From Pipra filicauda (lineage: Eukaryota; Chordata; Aves; Passeriformes; Pipridae), in NCBI RefSeq assembly GCF_003945595.2, contig NW_024104509.1:3973632-4037631 (forward strand): DNA of 64,000 nt. Direction: 5' to 3'. The notes under the pieces were generated by a model. It searched no databases and was not told the DNA's origin. It saw only the letters and a program-made list of their open reading frames with translations. Below, piece by piece: positions 14,221-26,000 of this stretch. The position numbers were made by a program, and so were the translations under genes. How positions within the stretch are numbered: position 1 is the first letter of the stretch; every line of letters starts with the position of its first letter.

Positions 14221-14957
14221 ACCCAGCAGCACATCCCAATCTGATGGGAGCTACTTTCTTAGATGAAGGAATCTGGGACCTGTATAAACCTTAAGTCAAA
14301 AGGGCTGGAATAAAGCCAGTAGAGGAACAGGGGCATATGGTTTGCCTGTGCAAGTTCTGTCAGTGGTCCCGTACTAAGCATGGGAACAACTAGGTCCCTG
14401 TCCAACATGGAGCCCTCAGTGCTGTCACGGTGATATGAACTCTCTGAGTTCAGATGTATTCTCAGAGTACTAGATAAATCTTGACATCCCAACTTTGTAC
14501 GCCTTGTGATTGATAATGTTGTGCTATCTGTTGTAATGTGTAACTATAGAGAAGTAACTTGTACTGCACCCATTTCCTTAAGCCCTTTGAGCACAGGCCT
14601 ACCTAGCTATAAATCCATGAACAATCACTGAAGGAGCTTATTCTGTGGCTTCTCAGGTGTGGGAGATCATCTGGTGTCTAGCATAGGGGTTAACCTCTCT
14701 GCTCCACTTAAACAGGCTAGAGGGAGGAGAGCTGAGGTCACTGTCAAGCGAGAGAAAATGCAGATAGCCAGTCTCCAGGATTCCACTGGCAAGGTAATGC
14801 AGAATTTGAGGTGTTTCTAACTACCCTCACTTGGTGCATCTGGCCCCAGCAGAACAAGTGCAGCTGATCTTGGAACTGGTGTTCTTCCTCCCAGTGCACC
14901 TCTGAAGCAGCAGGGACACAAAACCATAGTGCCTTTTCAACATAGGTGCTGAGAAGC
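14221..14957 (+). other. Possible degraded retroviral LTR or leader
   Basis: The stretch is less AT-rich than its left flank. It holds a TATA-like 'gtataaacc' about 20 bases before an AATAAA ('ggaataaagcc', near 14310). A second TATA-like 'ctataaatcc' lies near 14607. No clean TG...CA termini or target-site duplication could be found, so this is only a suspicion of an old ERV fragment. It directly precedes a well-supported solo LTR. Confidence 0.25.
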
Positions 14958-15544
14958 TGTATTGGGCGTGGTTGAGACAGAGTTTATTTTCCCCAAAGCA
15001 GCTCTCACAGGACTGTGCTGTACATTGGTAGCTAGAGAGGTGTTGATAACACAACAGTATTTTAGCTACTGCAGAGCAGTGCTCTCACAACATCAATGCT
15101 GTTTCTCCAACATTCTGCACCCCCATCAGTAGTCTGGGGTGGGCAAGATCTTGGGAGGGGGCATAACCAGGGCAGCTGACCCAAACTGACCAAAGGGATA
15201 TTCCATACCATACGACATCTGTTCAGGTAGAAAAGCGAGAGAAAGGAGGAGGAAGTTGGGGTACACATTGTTTACAACATTTGTCTTCCAGAGCAACCAA
15301 TACTCATGCTAAAGTCCTGCTTCCTTAGAAGTGATCAGACGTTGCTTGTTGATGGGAAGTAGAGGATATTTCTTTTTAATTTTCTTGTGTAGAGATAACC
15401 TTTCACTTTTGCTTTAATAAACTGCCTTATCTCAACCTATGTGTTGTTTTCCACAGTATTCTCTTACTCCTGCACAGCAGAGAAGGGGGAGTGATAGAGT
15501 GAATTGGTGGGCACCTGAAATACAGCCAGGGTCAACCCACCACA
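14958..15544 (+). mobile_element. Solo retroviral LTR (ERVL-like) with 5-bp TSD
   Basis: A 587-bp element begins TGTATTGGGCGTGG and ends ...CAACCCACCACA, with the canonical TG...CA ends. It is flanked on both sides by GAAGC (14953-14957 and 15545-15549), a perfect 5-bp target-site duplication. An AATAAA lies 123 bp before the right end, which gives plus orientation. The body resembles the abundant avian ERVL-type LTR. No internal retroviral region adjoins it, so it is a solo LTR left by recombination between the two LTRs of a provirus. Termini and TSD are read directly; the class assignment is from memory. Confidence 0.9.
15416..15421 (+). terminator. LTR polyadenylation signal AATAAA
   Basis: A canonical hexamer lies inside the solo LTR, 123 bp from its 3' terminus. 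This is the expected place for the R/U5 border signal and the reason for calling plus orientation. Confidence 0.7.
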
Positions 15545-16567
15545 GAAGCAAAGAGAGAGAGGATGTCCTAAGTCAAGTGGGAGTCTGTTGTGGATGGTTT
15601 AGAAATTTTGCAGAGGAAATAATAACCAGTAAGGACACAGTTGTTTTGAGCCACAGTATGAGTGGGCAAGCAGGATGGATGCTATCAGTTTAAACACAGA
15701 GGCAACATACACTCAAACCGAAATTAAGTCTAGGCTCCTCAGATGGTTGAAACTGCAAGTGTGTTTGTAGATCTCTTCAATGTGTTTGGTATCTCCTTTA
15801 TCTCCAGCTTTAGTTAACATCTTACTGCTGGTTTGAATAGCTTCAAGACTGCATTGTAGATGTATAGTTAGACATATTCCAAAGTAAATAATCAGTGAAT
15901 TAAAACCTAGAATATCTAGCGACAAAAAAAAAATAAATAAAAGAACTCTTGGTAGCAAAGATAGTATCTAAAACCTTCATCCTAAATGCATAAGGAGTTG
16001 GTTCACTGGTAGTATCATCACTGCAACTGATGCCACACTGCTATTACTGCCTTTAAATCTTTATAGCAACAGGATTCTCCTCCTGACAAGAGAGGTAGCA
16101 ACGATGAGATAAAGTGTCCATGCTTTCATTACAGGGTAATGTGTAATTCAGATCATGGACTGTAGTGTGCCGCAGAGGCTGAAAAAAATTAAAGAGAATG
16201 TTACTTAGGTGACACTGTCCTACGCAAAACCGTAAGCTTTCCATAGGCTTTACTCCTGGCACTCTTCCCAAGCTTCTGCATTCGCTTACCCAAACCTCCC
16301 CATTCCTTTCCATTTACAATCCCGCCAACCCTTTTCTCTTCCCTTTGTGGCACAATGGGATAGTCCAGCAGCAGATTAGTCTGCCAGCTACACTAAAGAT
16401 ACATTTTTTTCCAATGAACTTAGTTGAAATAAAACATTATATAACCTATGCACCAGCAGCCAATATCCCTGCCTTGTTTCCAAATTCTGGCAGAAAAACA
16501 GTCCTGGGAACTCTTTGTGATAAACTGTACAAAAACAGTACTAAAGGCTGCAGTAGAATAACTAAAA
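15545..16567. other. Unique DNA, nothing recognised
   Basis: Contains the right copy of the GAAGC duplication at its left edge. No gene or repeat was recognised. Frames of 80-86 codons at 15713-15958 minus and 16053-16313 minus lack any signature. Confidence 0.5.
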
Positions 16568-16845
16568 ATAGAAACATAGAGTCATAGTATATTCTGAGTT
16601 GGAAAGGACCCACAAAGATCACCAAAGTCCGGCTCCTGGCCCTGAATAGAAGACCCCTAAGAATCACTCTGTGTGCCTGAGAGTGTTATCCAAATTTTTC
16701 TTAAACTCTTTCAGGCTTGGTGCTGTGACTACTTCTGTGGGGAGCCTCTTCCAGTACCCAGTAACCTCACCTTCTGGGTGAAGAACCTTTTCCTAATATC
16801 CAACCTAAACGTCTCCTAACACAGCTTCATGCCACTGTTAACTTA
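16568..16845 (-). mobile_element. CR1 LINE 3' fragment, minus strand
   Basis: Starts with the inverted 3' end ('agtcatagtatattctgagt', then 'tggaaaggacccacaaagatc'-type sequence). It runs through 'cttctgggtgaagaacctt' and 'cctaatatccaacctaaac', which is the reverse complement of the CR1 3' UTR region. It is short, old and 5'-truncated. Confidence 0.9.
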
Positions 16846-19800
16846 GTGCTGTCTCACTCACACAAGGAAAGTGCAGAGAGTGGGAAAGTTAGAAGAAAAT
16901 TCTGAATGCTTTTTGTCTGGACATCCTGAAAGTGGTTTGAAGTTAACATAATTTTCATTTAAAAATAGTGTTCATTTTAAAAAGGAAAAAAATTATGTTT
17001 TCTTCACTCAGCCTAGTAAACATCAGCAATTCAGTTTCAGTTAAAAATTCTCTTGACATACAGCCAAATTATTGCAGTACTCTATTATTCCTGACCATGA
17101 ATCAACATAATATTTAATAAAATCTACAAGACAGACTAGAAACAAAGTTGGTTTTTTATATATTAAAAAAGTTAATTTTTTTGCAAGTATATGAAATTTT
17201 TGTAATACACTGTGCATGACAATTTTAAATCTTCATTCAACAGCAATGATCAACCACTTCATTGAGAGTACATGCTTTTGTTCCTAACTATGTGCACAAA
17301 GGAGACTAAAATGAGATGGGGAATAGCTAGTTGAGGTAATTTTAGCAGTTGTCACCAGAAATTCAGTTTTATGGAGCTGTAAAATGAAGACTACTTTATC
17401 AAACTTAAAGCATAAAATTCTTCATAAAATAAATGAAGTATTTTCAAAATCTAGGAAAAAATACATCTGCTCCTGTGAACAAAGACCAGCATTTGTAAGA
17501 CTGACGACATCTTGTTTTAGCATTCATTGAAACATTCAATGAGCCCTGTTAAAGAAATGGGATTTCACAGCGATGAAGCCTTTGACAACTCATTCTAACA
17601 AAGAACTAAGTACATGATTTTTCAATGTAGAATGTTTGCAATTGGCTTGCTATATTTATTTTTATGTTGCAAAGATACCTGCATTTTCTGGAAGTATTAT
17701 AAATGGAGGGTGAAATGTTTTTAACTTAAATTCACTGCAATGGCTAAGACTGGACAAATACGATTACCTGTTGCCTAGTTCAATAAAGCAGCAAATTTGG
17801 AAAAAAAAATAAAATTGAATGAGAAAAGATTGCACCAGGTGTTATTGACAGCAGCTTTACCAGAATATATTTATCACAGTAGGCTTGGTCATGCCTTGTT
17901 CAATGAAGCTCCCACCCCTATTACGGAGAGAAAGACCAAGCTCATAGAAAACAGAATATCTTTGCCATATCATTATGCACATAATTAATTTTACAGGCCT
18001 GAGTAGTACCAGCAAACTTAGTGCACTGTTCAGATGATGGAATGTTGGCACAGTGTGAAACACTGGTGGTCCTTAAAATTGGTGCTTAGAATTGCATTTC
18101 ATAATTCTTATATACTGGAATGGTCCTACTTCAATTGTATGAGTATCCATGGTGTACCACATCTCTCTATTTCAATTTAGATAAAGTGTATTAATCCCAG
18201 AGAGCAGAAACCAGAACAGAGAGTGATAATTTCAGTGTTCTTAAAATCTACCAACCAGAAGTCTAGATTTTGCAAAAGATCCTTGCGTACAAGCACAGTA
18301 CTGTTGATATCACAACCAGTTTTACATATGCAACACAACTCCATCCTTCCCTACCTGCAGGCTGAACATTCATCAGTGACTCTCAACATTTCTTGTTCCT
18401 TGCATTTAATTTTTATGGTAAGCATTTATTATTGTGAACTTCAATTTCATGTTTATTTTCTGACAAAGTAATTACATGTACAGTTTAACTGTAGTATTTA
18501 TTTTTATTTTATACAATATCATAAAAATGTTATGCATAGCACCATCTGTTGGCTAAGATAGCTATAACATATGAGAAATAGCTTATGCAGATTAAGAAGA
18601 AATGAGTAAAACAACATGAAAACAGAGAAAGGACCATAAAAATTTTTATAACTAGACTGCATACTAAAATGATCTTACACGCATGTTTTTCTGTAAGTTA
18701 GGGAATATATTTCTAAAGAACACTTTTAAGGCTGCTCAACTCAAAATTTTTTACATTTTTCAGAGGTAAAAAGGGTGGGTATGAAAAAGCTATAAACAGT
18801 AGTAAAGAGAAGATGATAAACTAATTCACCTGCAGCATCATAGTTTATTGTATGCTCCAGTATCATGCTTGTCTGAATCCTTAGTGCTCTTAATGGCAAT
18901 AGAAACATAATTAATAGAAAATTGATGATTTTTTTCTGCTGTCACACACCTATTTGGAAAATTTCTGGGGCATAGTGATTCACTTCTCCCACGGACCCAC
19001 CCTGAGAGTCTGTAAGGCAGATTACTCTATGAGGTGCTGTCCTGTTGTGAGGTTCATGGTGTGTGTGTGTATGTGGAGAGTAATGCAAGCAATCTTCTCT
19101 GCTAATGAGTCTATATTTATATAAAAGCTAGCCACAATTGTAGTCTGACAACCCTGATGACATCTCAGTGTGAAAGCATTGTGAGGAGGAAGGCTTGGTG
19201 TGATAGCACTCGTATCAATGCCCCCTTTCCCATGCCTTAGACAGCCTCATGCCTGCTACATCCACCTGGTATGCTGATCTGGATAGGCTGGGACTGGGCC
19301 AGTACTTCTGGACATGGCCCATCAAATCTCCATCAGACTGTGTCCCTGGTCACCAGGTCCTGGAGATCACTGCTGCAAGCAATATGCGTGTCAGTACACC
19401 AAGGTTGCAAGAAAGTGTCTGTCATCCCCTTGTGTAGTTCTGTACCCGTATACAACAGGTTTTGATGAGCAACCAAAAAACATTGTGACTCTTTTCTAGC
19501 AGACCCTCAGTATTATCTAAAAAAAAGTGTTAAAAACTGATACCTACAGCTTTTTGCTACTCAGGCCAGGCAATAAGAACAGATAACCTTTTCATTTTCT
19601 GAGTAAGAAATCATAGTATTCTGTTTCCCTGAATTTAGACCAATGGATCTTGAGATGAAGAAATCAAGAATGTTTTCATGCAGCTTAATGAGACAAATGA
19701 ATTAGAGCTTAAATCTAATAGCTATCTCTTTATACAAAAATAAGTAGTGGAAGAAATACTTATGAATTAAGTACCTCTGTCAGGAATATCCATTATTAAG

Positions 19801-20327
19801 TCTGCTGATATCAGATCGAAAAGGCTGTAGCTGCCTCATACAAAACATTGATCTGATACAAAACTACACTTCTAATTCAAATCTGGCCAAAATATTTTGA
19901 CATAATTATTTCACACAAGCAATCTCCTTTGTGCCTGATGAGCTCTATACCTTGCTTTGTCTAATTCAACTGAGATGCAGTCATGCATTTGATCTGGATC
20001 AGTGTCATGAAGATGAGGCACTAATGACTCGGGGACCTTAGCTTCAGGTAGGTTCTGGAATTAACTTATGCAGAAACGCAGGATTGATTCACAGAGTGCA
20101 CATTTCACTCCAGACTTACTACACTTGCAGTAAGAAGGAATGCATTTTACCTCCTCTGATGGCGCTTTTAGAGGACCAGGGGAAGTCAAAATTCCTTCAA
20201 CCTGCCATTGTGAAGGAAATCAATTCACACAGCTCGTTATTCATGGAACACAAGCCTCAGCACGCCTAGTCCTCTGTAAATAGTCAGTGCAATTTTACCA
20301 ATAAATACAATTTTAATTATGTACAAG
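16846..20327. other. AT-rich stretch, nothing firmly recognised
   Basis: No gene was found. A short TG microsatellite lies near 19058-19070. A TATA-like 'tatttatataaaagct' near 19113 is followed by a mildly GC-richer 300 bp, but no transcript signal or open frame of note supports a promoter. Confidence 0.5.
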
Positions 20328-20464
20328 TGTGGCAGTTTGAGCCACATTAGAAATCCAGAATCCAATTTCCAGGCTTCCCCCCACTCCTTCCCACAATTTC
20401 TCTCAACACCGGAGAGAAACTTTCAGGCCAGAGGCTTCTATAGGGGAAAGGGGAAGTATATACA

Positions 20465-20470
20465 TTTATT
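20465..20470 (-). terminator. LTR polyadenylation signal AATAAA (minus)
   Basis: The hexamer on the minus strand lies 137 bp from the LTR end, matching the spacing in the 14958-15544 LTR. It supports minus orientation. Confidence 0.6.
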
Positions 20471-20502
20471 TTACAAAAATAAATACTATGCAAACTAAAG
20501 GC

Positions 20503-20505
<3 letters not shown>

Positions 20506-20542
<37 letters not shown>
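20506..20542. repeat. (TA)n microsatellite, 37 bp
   Basis: A perfect alternating T/A run inside the LTR, close to its polyadenylation signal. It is likely polymorphic in length. Confidence 0.97.
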
Positions 20543-20544
<2 letters not shown>

Positions 20545-21418
20545 CATTTCTATCAGTCCTTTTAAGTCCCTCCCTTTAACTTTAGTCCAGGAAGAGCCTT
20601 TCAAGGCTGCTGGGTAACGCAGTCTCTCTCTCGTGGGAGTGTTCTGGGCCCCTGAACACTCCCCAACCAACCTTCAGCTGTTTGCTGCAGTCTTTCTCCT
20701 CACGAAGTCCAAGAAAGTAGCTTTGAATCCTTTCTCCTCGGTCTGCTGTGTGATCTCTCTTTCTCAGTCTCATACCTTGGTTCGCTGTTGCTGTAGTGTA
20801 GCTTATCACAGTAGGCATTTGGAATCTTCATTCCTCCAAGTCAGTTTTCGGCTGCCCCCGATCTGCTTCAGCAGGGTAACTCCTGAGCTCTTGGCCCGTC
20901 TCCAATTTCGCCTGGGATTATTCTCCTGAGCGCCGAGCTGTTTTATTATCAGCCCGTCCACTTGGCTCTGCTTCAAATGCTGAGCCTCTCCTTCACTTTA
21001 CAGCTGAGGGAAAGAAAAAGGCCCCCCTCCACAGCTTAATTGCAGAAAGGGAGGGGAAGAGGGCTTGGCTGCAGAGCCTGCCTGTCTCCTCCTACCTCAG
21101 GTGCTGTGAGTCACATCCCTCACAAACACTCACTCCAAATGCTGCCTCTAACTCTGGCCTAGGCAGAGCTGGGGGGCCGCAGGGCTCCCCTCCTCCCTGG
21201 AGAGGGGAAAGAAGGAGCCCAGTCACCCCCTGGCCTTCTCCACCTACACACAGCAGACACCAACAGAAGAACTGCCAACAGCTTCCGGTGCTGTGTATAT
21301 CTGATTTTGAGCAGAAGCGAACAAGATGAGCGGTGACTGGCTCTCCAGGGAACACTGTCCTGGCACCCAGTCACCTCTGAGCACCCGACTCTCGGGGGGA
21401 CCATCTCAAACCATGACA

Positions 21419-22487
21419 ACAAGGCACCAATGTTTCTAATAGTACATTTTTCTTTTCTCCAAAAGATATCAACAAGAGTAAACTCAAAATCAGCCCAGTA
21501 CTACTGTATTCACTGTACAAGGCTAAAAGGTGGATATCTTAAAATAGTCAAATTTATTTACTAAAGGAAAAACCTTTAGTAAAGTAGGTTTTTGTCCATT
21601 CTTGAAATCCAGAAGATTAGTAAGGAAGTTTCTGTTAGCAGTTGTGACACTAATGTTTGTCTTTTTAAGAATCTCATACAGGATCTGATAAATTTCTAGG
21701 ATTTACACATTTTTCTGACAAATGTTGCAAATACAATTGAAATACCTACAGGGTTATTCTGCTGGGAATGGATCATAGATAATAGAAATAGAAGGAAGAA
21801 AAGCTACAGTGAACTGAAATTTACTTTGATTTTATTGTAACACCATTCACATTTGTTAATAGATTGAAAAGTTACAGTGCATATCTACAGCATATCATGG
21901 AAATTGATCAGTATGTGCTAGGGAACAGTTATAGCACAAAATAACCTTTAATTCCCACACATTAGTTAGCATAGTTTGGACAAAACAACCATACTTCACT
22001 CTCCCGCTTTCTATTCCACTCACCCACCAGAACAAATGGATTTCTATATTTATCTTCCCCAGGAAAATGCATGGAAACATTAAATATTTAGATTAACATC
22101 TCCTGGCACAAATGAACCCATGAATTATTTTGCCTTCCTACAGTCCTAAATGCTGAATACTGGAGAATAAGCACAGGTTAAGTGAGGAGATTGCTAGTGG
22201 TCTTGTTCAGTGTGTATTTGGTTGATAATTTGCATTGTCATTTCACTGATGTGAATTTGAAGACATAAGCCCTTCCCTGTGTACCTTTGTGAAGCCTAAC
22301 TTGCAGTCTTTTCTCCTGTTGGTCAGACAAAAATACAGCCTCTAGTGCATTTTGATTTTACTGCTTAAGGCAAAGGCAGAGTGTGTTTTGAGTCAAGGTC
22401 AGGTAAGCTGATTTTTCTTATTATTTTCTTTTGGATGGTTTATATGTAATGCGTTTTTTAATCCATCAACATATATTTGAAAAAAAA
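21419..22487. other. AT-rich stretch with one hairpin
   Basis: Holds the right copy of the ACAAG duplication and the perfect inverted repeat at 21557-21583. Nothing else was recognised. Confidence 0.5.
21557..21583. repeat. Perfect 11-bp inverted repeat, 5-nt loop
   Basis: Arms TTTACTAAAGG and CCTTTAGTAAA are separated by AAAAA. No flanking duplication or transposon terminus was identified. Confidence 0.85.
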
Positions 22488-23075
22488 AGACAGAAATCAG
22501 GAGCAATCAAAAATATCTGTCAACATGAAATTATACTGGACCAACCTGGAACAGTAGAGCAAACAAATTACCTTGACTTTAGTAATACTTCTGACACTGT
22601 CTCCTGTGGCATTTTCATCTGGAAGGACTAGCTTACTCTAATGTTAATAATAAAAGGTTCAATATCTGGCAACTAAAAACAAAAAAAGGGTTTATGCAGC
22701 CTTGTGGAGAAGGATTTAAAGGTGAGCCTACAAGTACTTTGGAAGATTCACAGATATTACACAGTCAAAGTGTTCAGTATTTGTCAACACCACAACAAGT
22801 GACGAATTGCAGCTAAAGAGGTTCAGATTGAACATTGGATATTGGTTTGAAATTAGGTTGGATATTAGGAAGAAATTTTTTACAGAGAGAGTAATCATAC
22901 AATGGAATGGGCTGCCCAGGGTGGTGGTGGAATCACCATCTCTGGAGGTTTTTAAGATGAGGTTGGATGTGGCACTTAGTGCCATGGTCTAGTAGCCTCA
23001 GTGGTGTTGGATCAAGGGTTGGATCGATGATCTCAGAGGTCTTTTCCAAGCTGGTCGATTCTATGATTCTATGAT
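22488..23075 (+). mobile_element. CR1 LINE with internal deletion
   Basis: The left part (about 22488-22625) encodes a recognisable CR1 reverse-transcriptase segment. This includes a YLDFS...SDTVS stretch at about 22571-22606, the equivalent of the 'DFSKAFDTVS' motif. The right part (about 22840-23075) is the CR1 3' end with 'ttggatattaggaagaaatt' and 'gaatgggctgcccagggtgg', ending in two ATTCTATG-type repeats at 23059-23075. About a kilobase of ORF2 that should separate the two parts is missing, so this copy is internally deleted. It is a different subfamily from the copy at 11.5 kb. Confidence 0.88.
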
Positions 23076-26000
23076 TAGGAAAACTATATAACACTATAAT
23101 AAATCTGCTGACACACTGGAGTCATTATTATGTTATTCTGAACAGAAATAAAAGAAAAAAAAGAGAAAACATTTTTTTTCTTGCCCTTTCAAACACTTAG
23201 ATACAACATCAGAGCCGTATTGGAGAAAGATGTGGACATGCTAAAATTAGGAGCTCATCAGTTCTGGGCAATTGCGCTGGAAAGTGGGCAGCTTTAGTAC
23301 TTCATGGCTTGTCCAAGTCAGTAAAGGACAAACTGTCCAGATTGAGTGCAAAATACAATTAATAGTAATAGCTGTAATAGGTTAAATAAACCATCTTGTA
23401 TGTCTTCTTGTTTTTTGTCTCCCTTAAAAATCAGAAGTATTGATCTAATCCAAATCAAAGATCAGGATCTGACAGCAATAATGTTATTTGCTCCTCACTA
23501 TTGTTTGCACTCCACCCACCACACCACCGTTTGCAGACCCTGACTTGGCAAGTGGATGCAAATTGAGCAAACCACTATTGTTTGGCAAGGTGGAAAATCC
23601 ATTATTAGCTTCTTTTGCTGCTGCACAGGGCAGTTCTGCTCCACTTTCACTGTTTAATGCAGTGTGACTAAAAATCTGTACTCTGCAGAAAGCTGCCAAG
23701 AAGTAGCTGAGCTTGATGCATTTGTGTTGCTCTGGAAGCAGTGAAAAGCAGTGAGCAGAAAAAATGGCAGGGATTAGAGAATTGCTGAGCCACACAGTAG
23801 TGTCAATTTCCTCTTGCTACTCTCTGTGTGTCCCAAAACTGAAGTTCTTGGCCATTCATCCATACCTGAAAGGAACAAAGGTTCTTAGCTGCTCTCTTTA
23901 AAAGCAACATATTTTTAAGTAGGGACAGAGTGACCAGGCACACACTTACGAGGCCTATGTTTCATCTCCTTTGCTCAGTTAAAAAAAAACACAGAAACTG
24001 CTGTGGGCATTCGTAGGACAGAAGGATGGTCCTAGAGGCAGATGAGGATGCAACTTTTTTGTCTTTTAAAGATGTCGTTAAGGTTTGTTACACTGTCTCA
24101 AATTGTTTTTCCACTTCTAGTTTCAGAGCTGATTTCAGATGTGGAGGTAGGGGAGGATCAACTTCAGTAACACCTGAGGCTACCGTCTTTGAGCGCAATG
24201 TGAGTGAAGAAGCTACTCCCTAATTGGCTAAAGGTGCAGGTAGGAAGAATCTAATATTGCCTAGATTCATGACTTGGATGTTCCCAGCCAGCCAATTGCC
24301 TATTAACACCATGAAAACTGTAGCCTTTGGAGAGGAATATGTAAGTACAGGTACACATCAGGTACAGCTACGCTCCTTTCTTCAATGTCTTTATTGTTCA
24401 TGAGAAACTTTTAGTATAGTGAATTCTGTCAAAACCTGGTTTGATATGGCTTAGAATATTTAAACTGAGGGTGCTGGGGATGCCTGTGGTCACTCCAGTC
24501 CTTCTGATCTTCTTCCTATTGTGATTTCTCAAAAGATAGAGAACAACAGCCTCGTGTCAATATCACTACAGAAGCCTAATGAATGGGAAACAAGCATATG
24601 ACTTACCTGATTAGGTAAGTTACATAGCTAACCACACAGAGTTACTCCAACAGTAGAAGACTTAGGAAATAAGCTCCCATATTTCCAGGACCTGTGAAGC
24701 TTTTAGCAACATCAAGCCAAAGCTCAAATGCCATATTATAAAACCAGAGGACACAGTCTCTGCCTGGTCTGTAGCTGCAGGATTAGAGTTCAAGCAACAT
24801 CAAGCAACATTCTCCAAACCTGAAATGGGTTTTGAGCCATCACAGCTCCTGTCTCCTGAATAACATGCTAGTATTGACATACCAGCTTGGGATCTTATTA
24901 TGAAGGCAGAAAAATTAATGTTGTGAAGTTAATTAATACTACCTAAAATGAAGTAGGTCTCTTCCCTTCATAGGAACAGATATGTACATACATGAGCAGA
25001 AACACAGGCTAGAGGAGAGGATATGATGATGGACATGAGACACCTGACTTACCTGGTTCCTTGCTGGGAGGTATGCTGTCAGCAGCTCCTCCTTTTCTTT
25101 TTCCTTTACGCTGACTGGGAGATATGTGCTAAGGCTCCTGTCCTGTGAGGCAGCTAGATGAAAGAGGTAGGGGAGTAGATTACAGCAAAAGAGATGCCCT
25201 ATAGCAGGCCATATTTTGCTTTTATTTTTTTTACGTGGTTCTCTCATCTATTGTTTTATCTAGAAGGCTGAGATGAACAGGGTGTCGTATCATGTATCTT
25301 GTCTAAGAATAAATTGGAGCTGGATAGTAAGTGCACTAAGGAATACCTTCCATTTGTTCCACTAGATGTGTCAATATATATATGATTTATACTTAACTTC
25401 TCAAGCCAAAAAAACATTAATTTTCTCTGAACATCTGGCTGGCATCTGCAATATCTTCAGTATGCATCATTAATCAGAATATCATTGTGAGGTTCAGTAA
25501 TGACAGATAGATCTGGTAAATTCACTGTATTAATGTAATAATGCTTACTGGAGTACCACAAAGCTATGCTTTTACTGTGCTCTTGAAAAAAAGTAATTGC
25601 TTTAATAACAGCCTAGAGTAAAGGCTGGTATTTGTACTTAACAAAATCATCTAATGAACATCTGTCTTCATTCCTACTAGTTTTCTTTGTACAAAGTAGA
25701 TATCATATCCTTCATTTCCTGTCAGAAGCTACTGCTTGCTATTATTGTGCTAATAACTTTATATGGGTATATGCTACATATGCATGTGTATATATATGTG
25801 TTCATGTATATATGTGTGTACTGATAGAGATACTTTTTCCTTTCTTCTGCCTCCTCTCATTTCTCTGTCAAAAAATAGAGAGATCTTTAGTGCTTAAATT
25901 TCCACTGGAAACAATTTTGAGTTAAATCAGGGCTCCCCTCCTATTAATACCACCTACAGGTTCTTATGAGGTTTTTCTGTTGTAGGATCAAAAAAGGAAA

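Larger units (their letters stand above)
20328..21418 (-). mobile_element. Solo retroviral LTR, 1.09 kb, minus strand, 5-bp TSD
   Basis: On the plus strand it begins TGTGGCAGTTTGAGCC and ends AAACCATGACA. It is flanked by ACAAG at 20323-20327 and 21419-21423, a perfect 5-bp target-site duplication. It is markedly GC-richer than its surroundings. Read on the minus strand it begins TGTCATGGTTTGAG, like other avian LTRs starting TGTCCTGGTTT. It also has an AATAAA 137 bp before its 3' end and a TATA-like ATAAAA upstream, so minus orientation is inferred. No gag, pol or env adjoins it, hence a solo LTR. It is unusually long and contains an AT microsatellite. Confidence 0.9.

Noticed and set aside
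19100..19470. TATA-like 'tatttatataaaagct' followed by mildly GC-richer DNA and overlapping short frames
   Set aside because: No TG...CA termini, TSD, CpG richness or coding signal. TATA-like strings are frequent in AT-rich DNA.
24601..24620. ACTTACC...GGTAAGT inverted repeat resembling paired splice donors
   Set aside because: Only 7-bp arms with a 6-nt loop, easily expected by chance, and no exon lies beside it.
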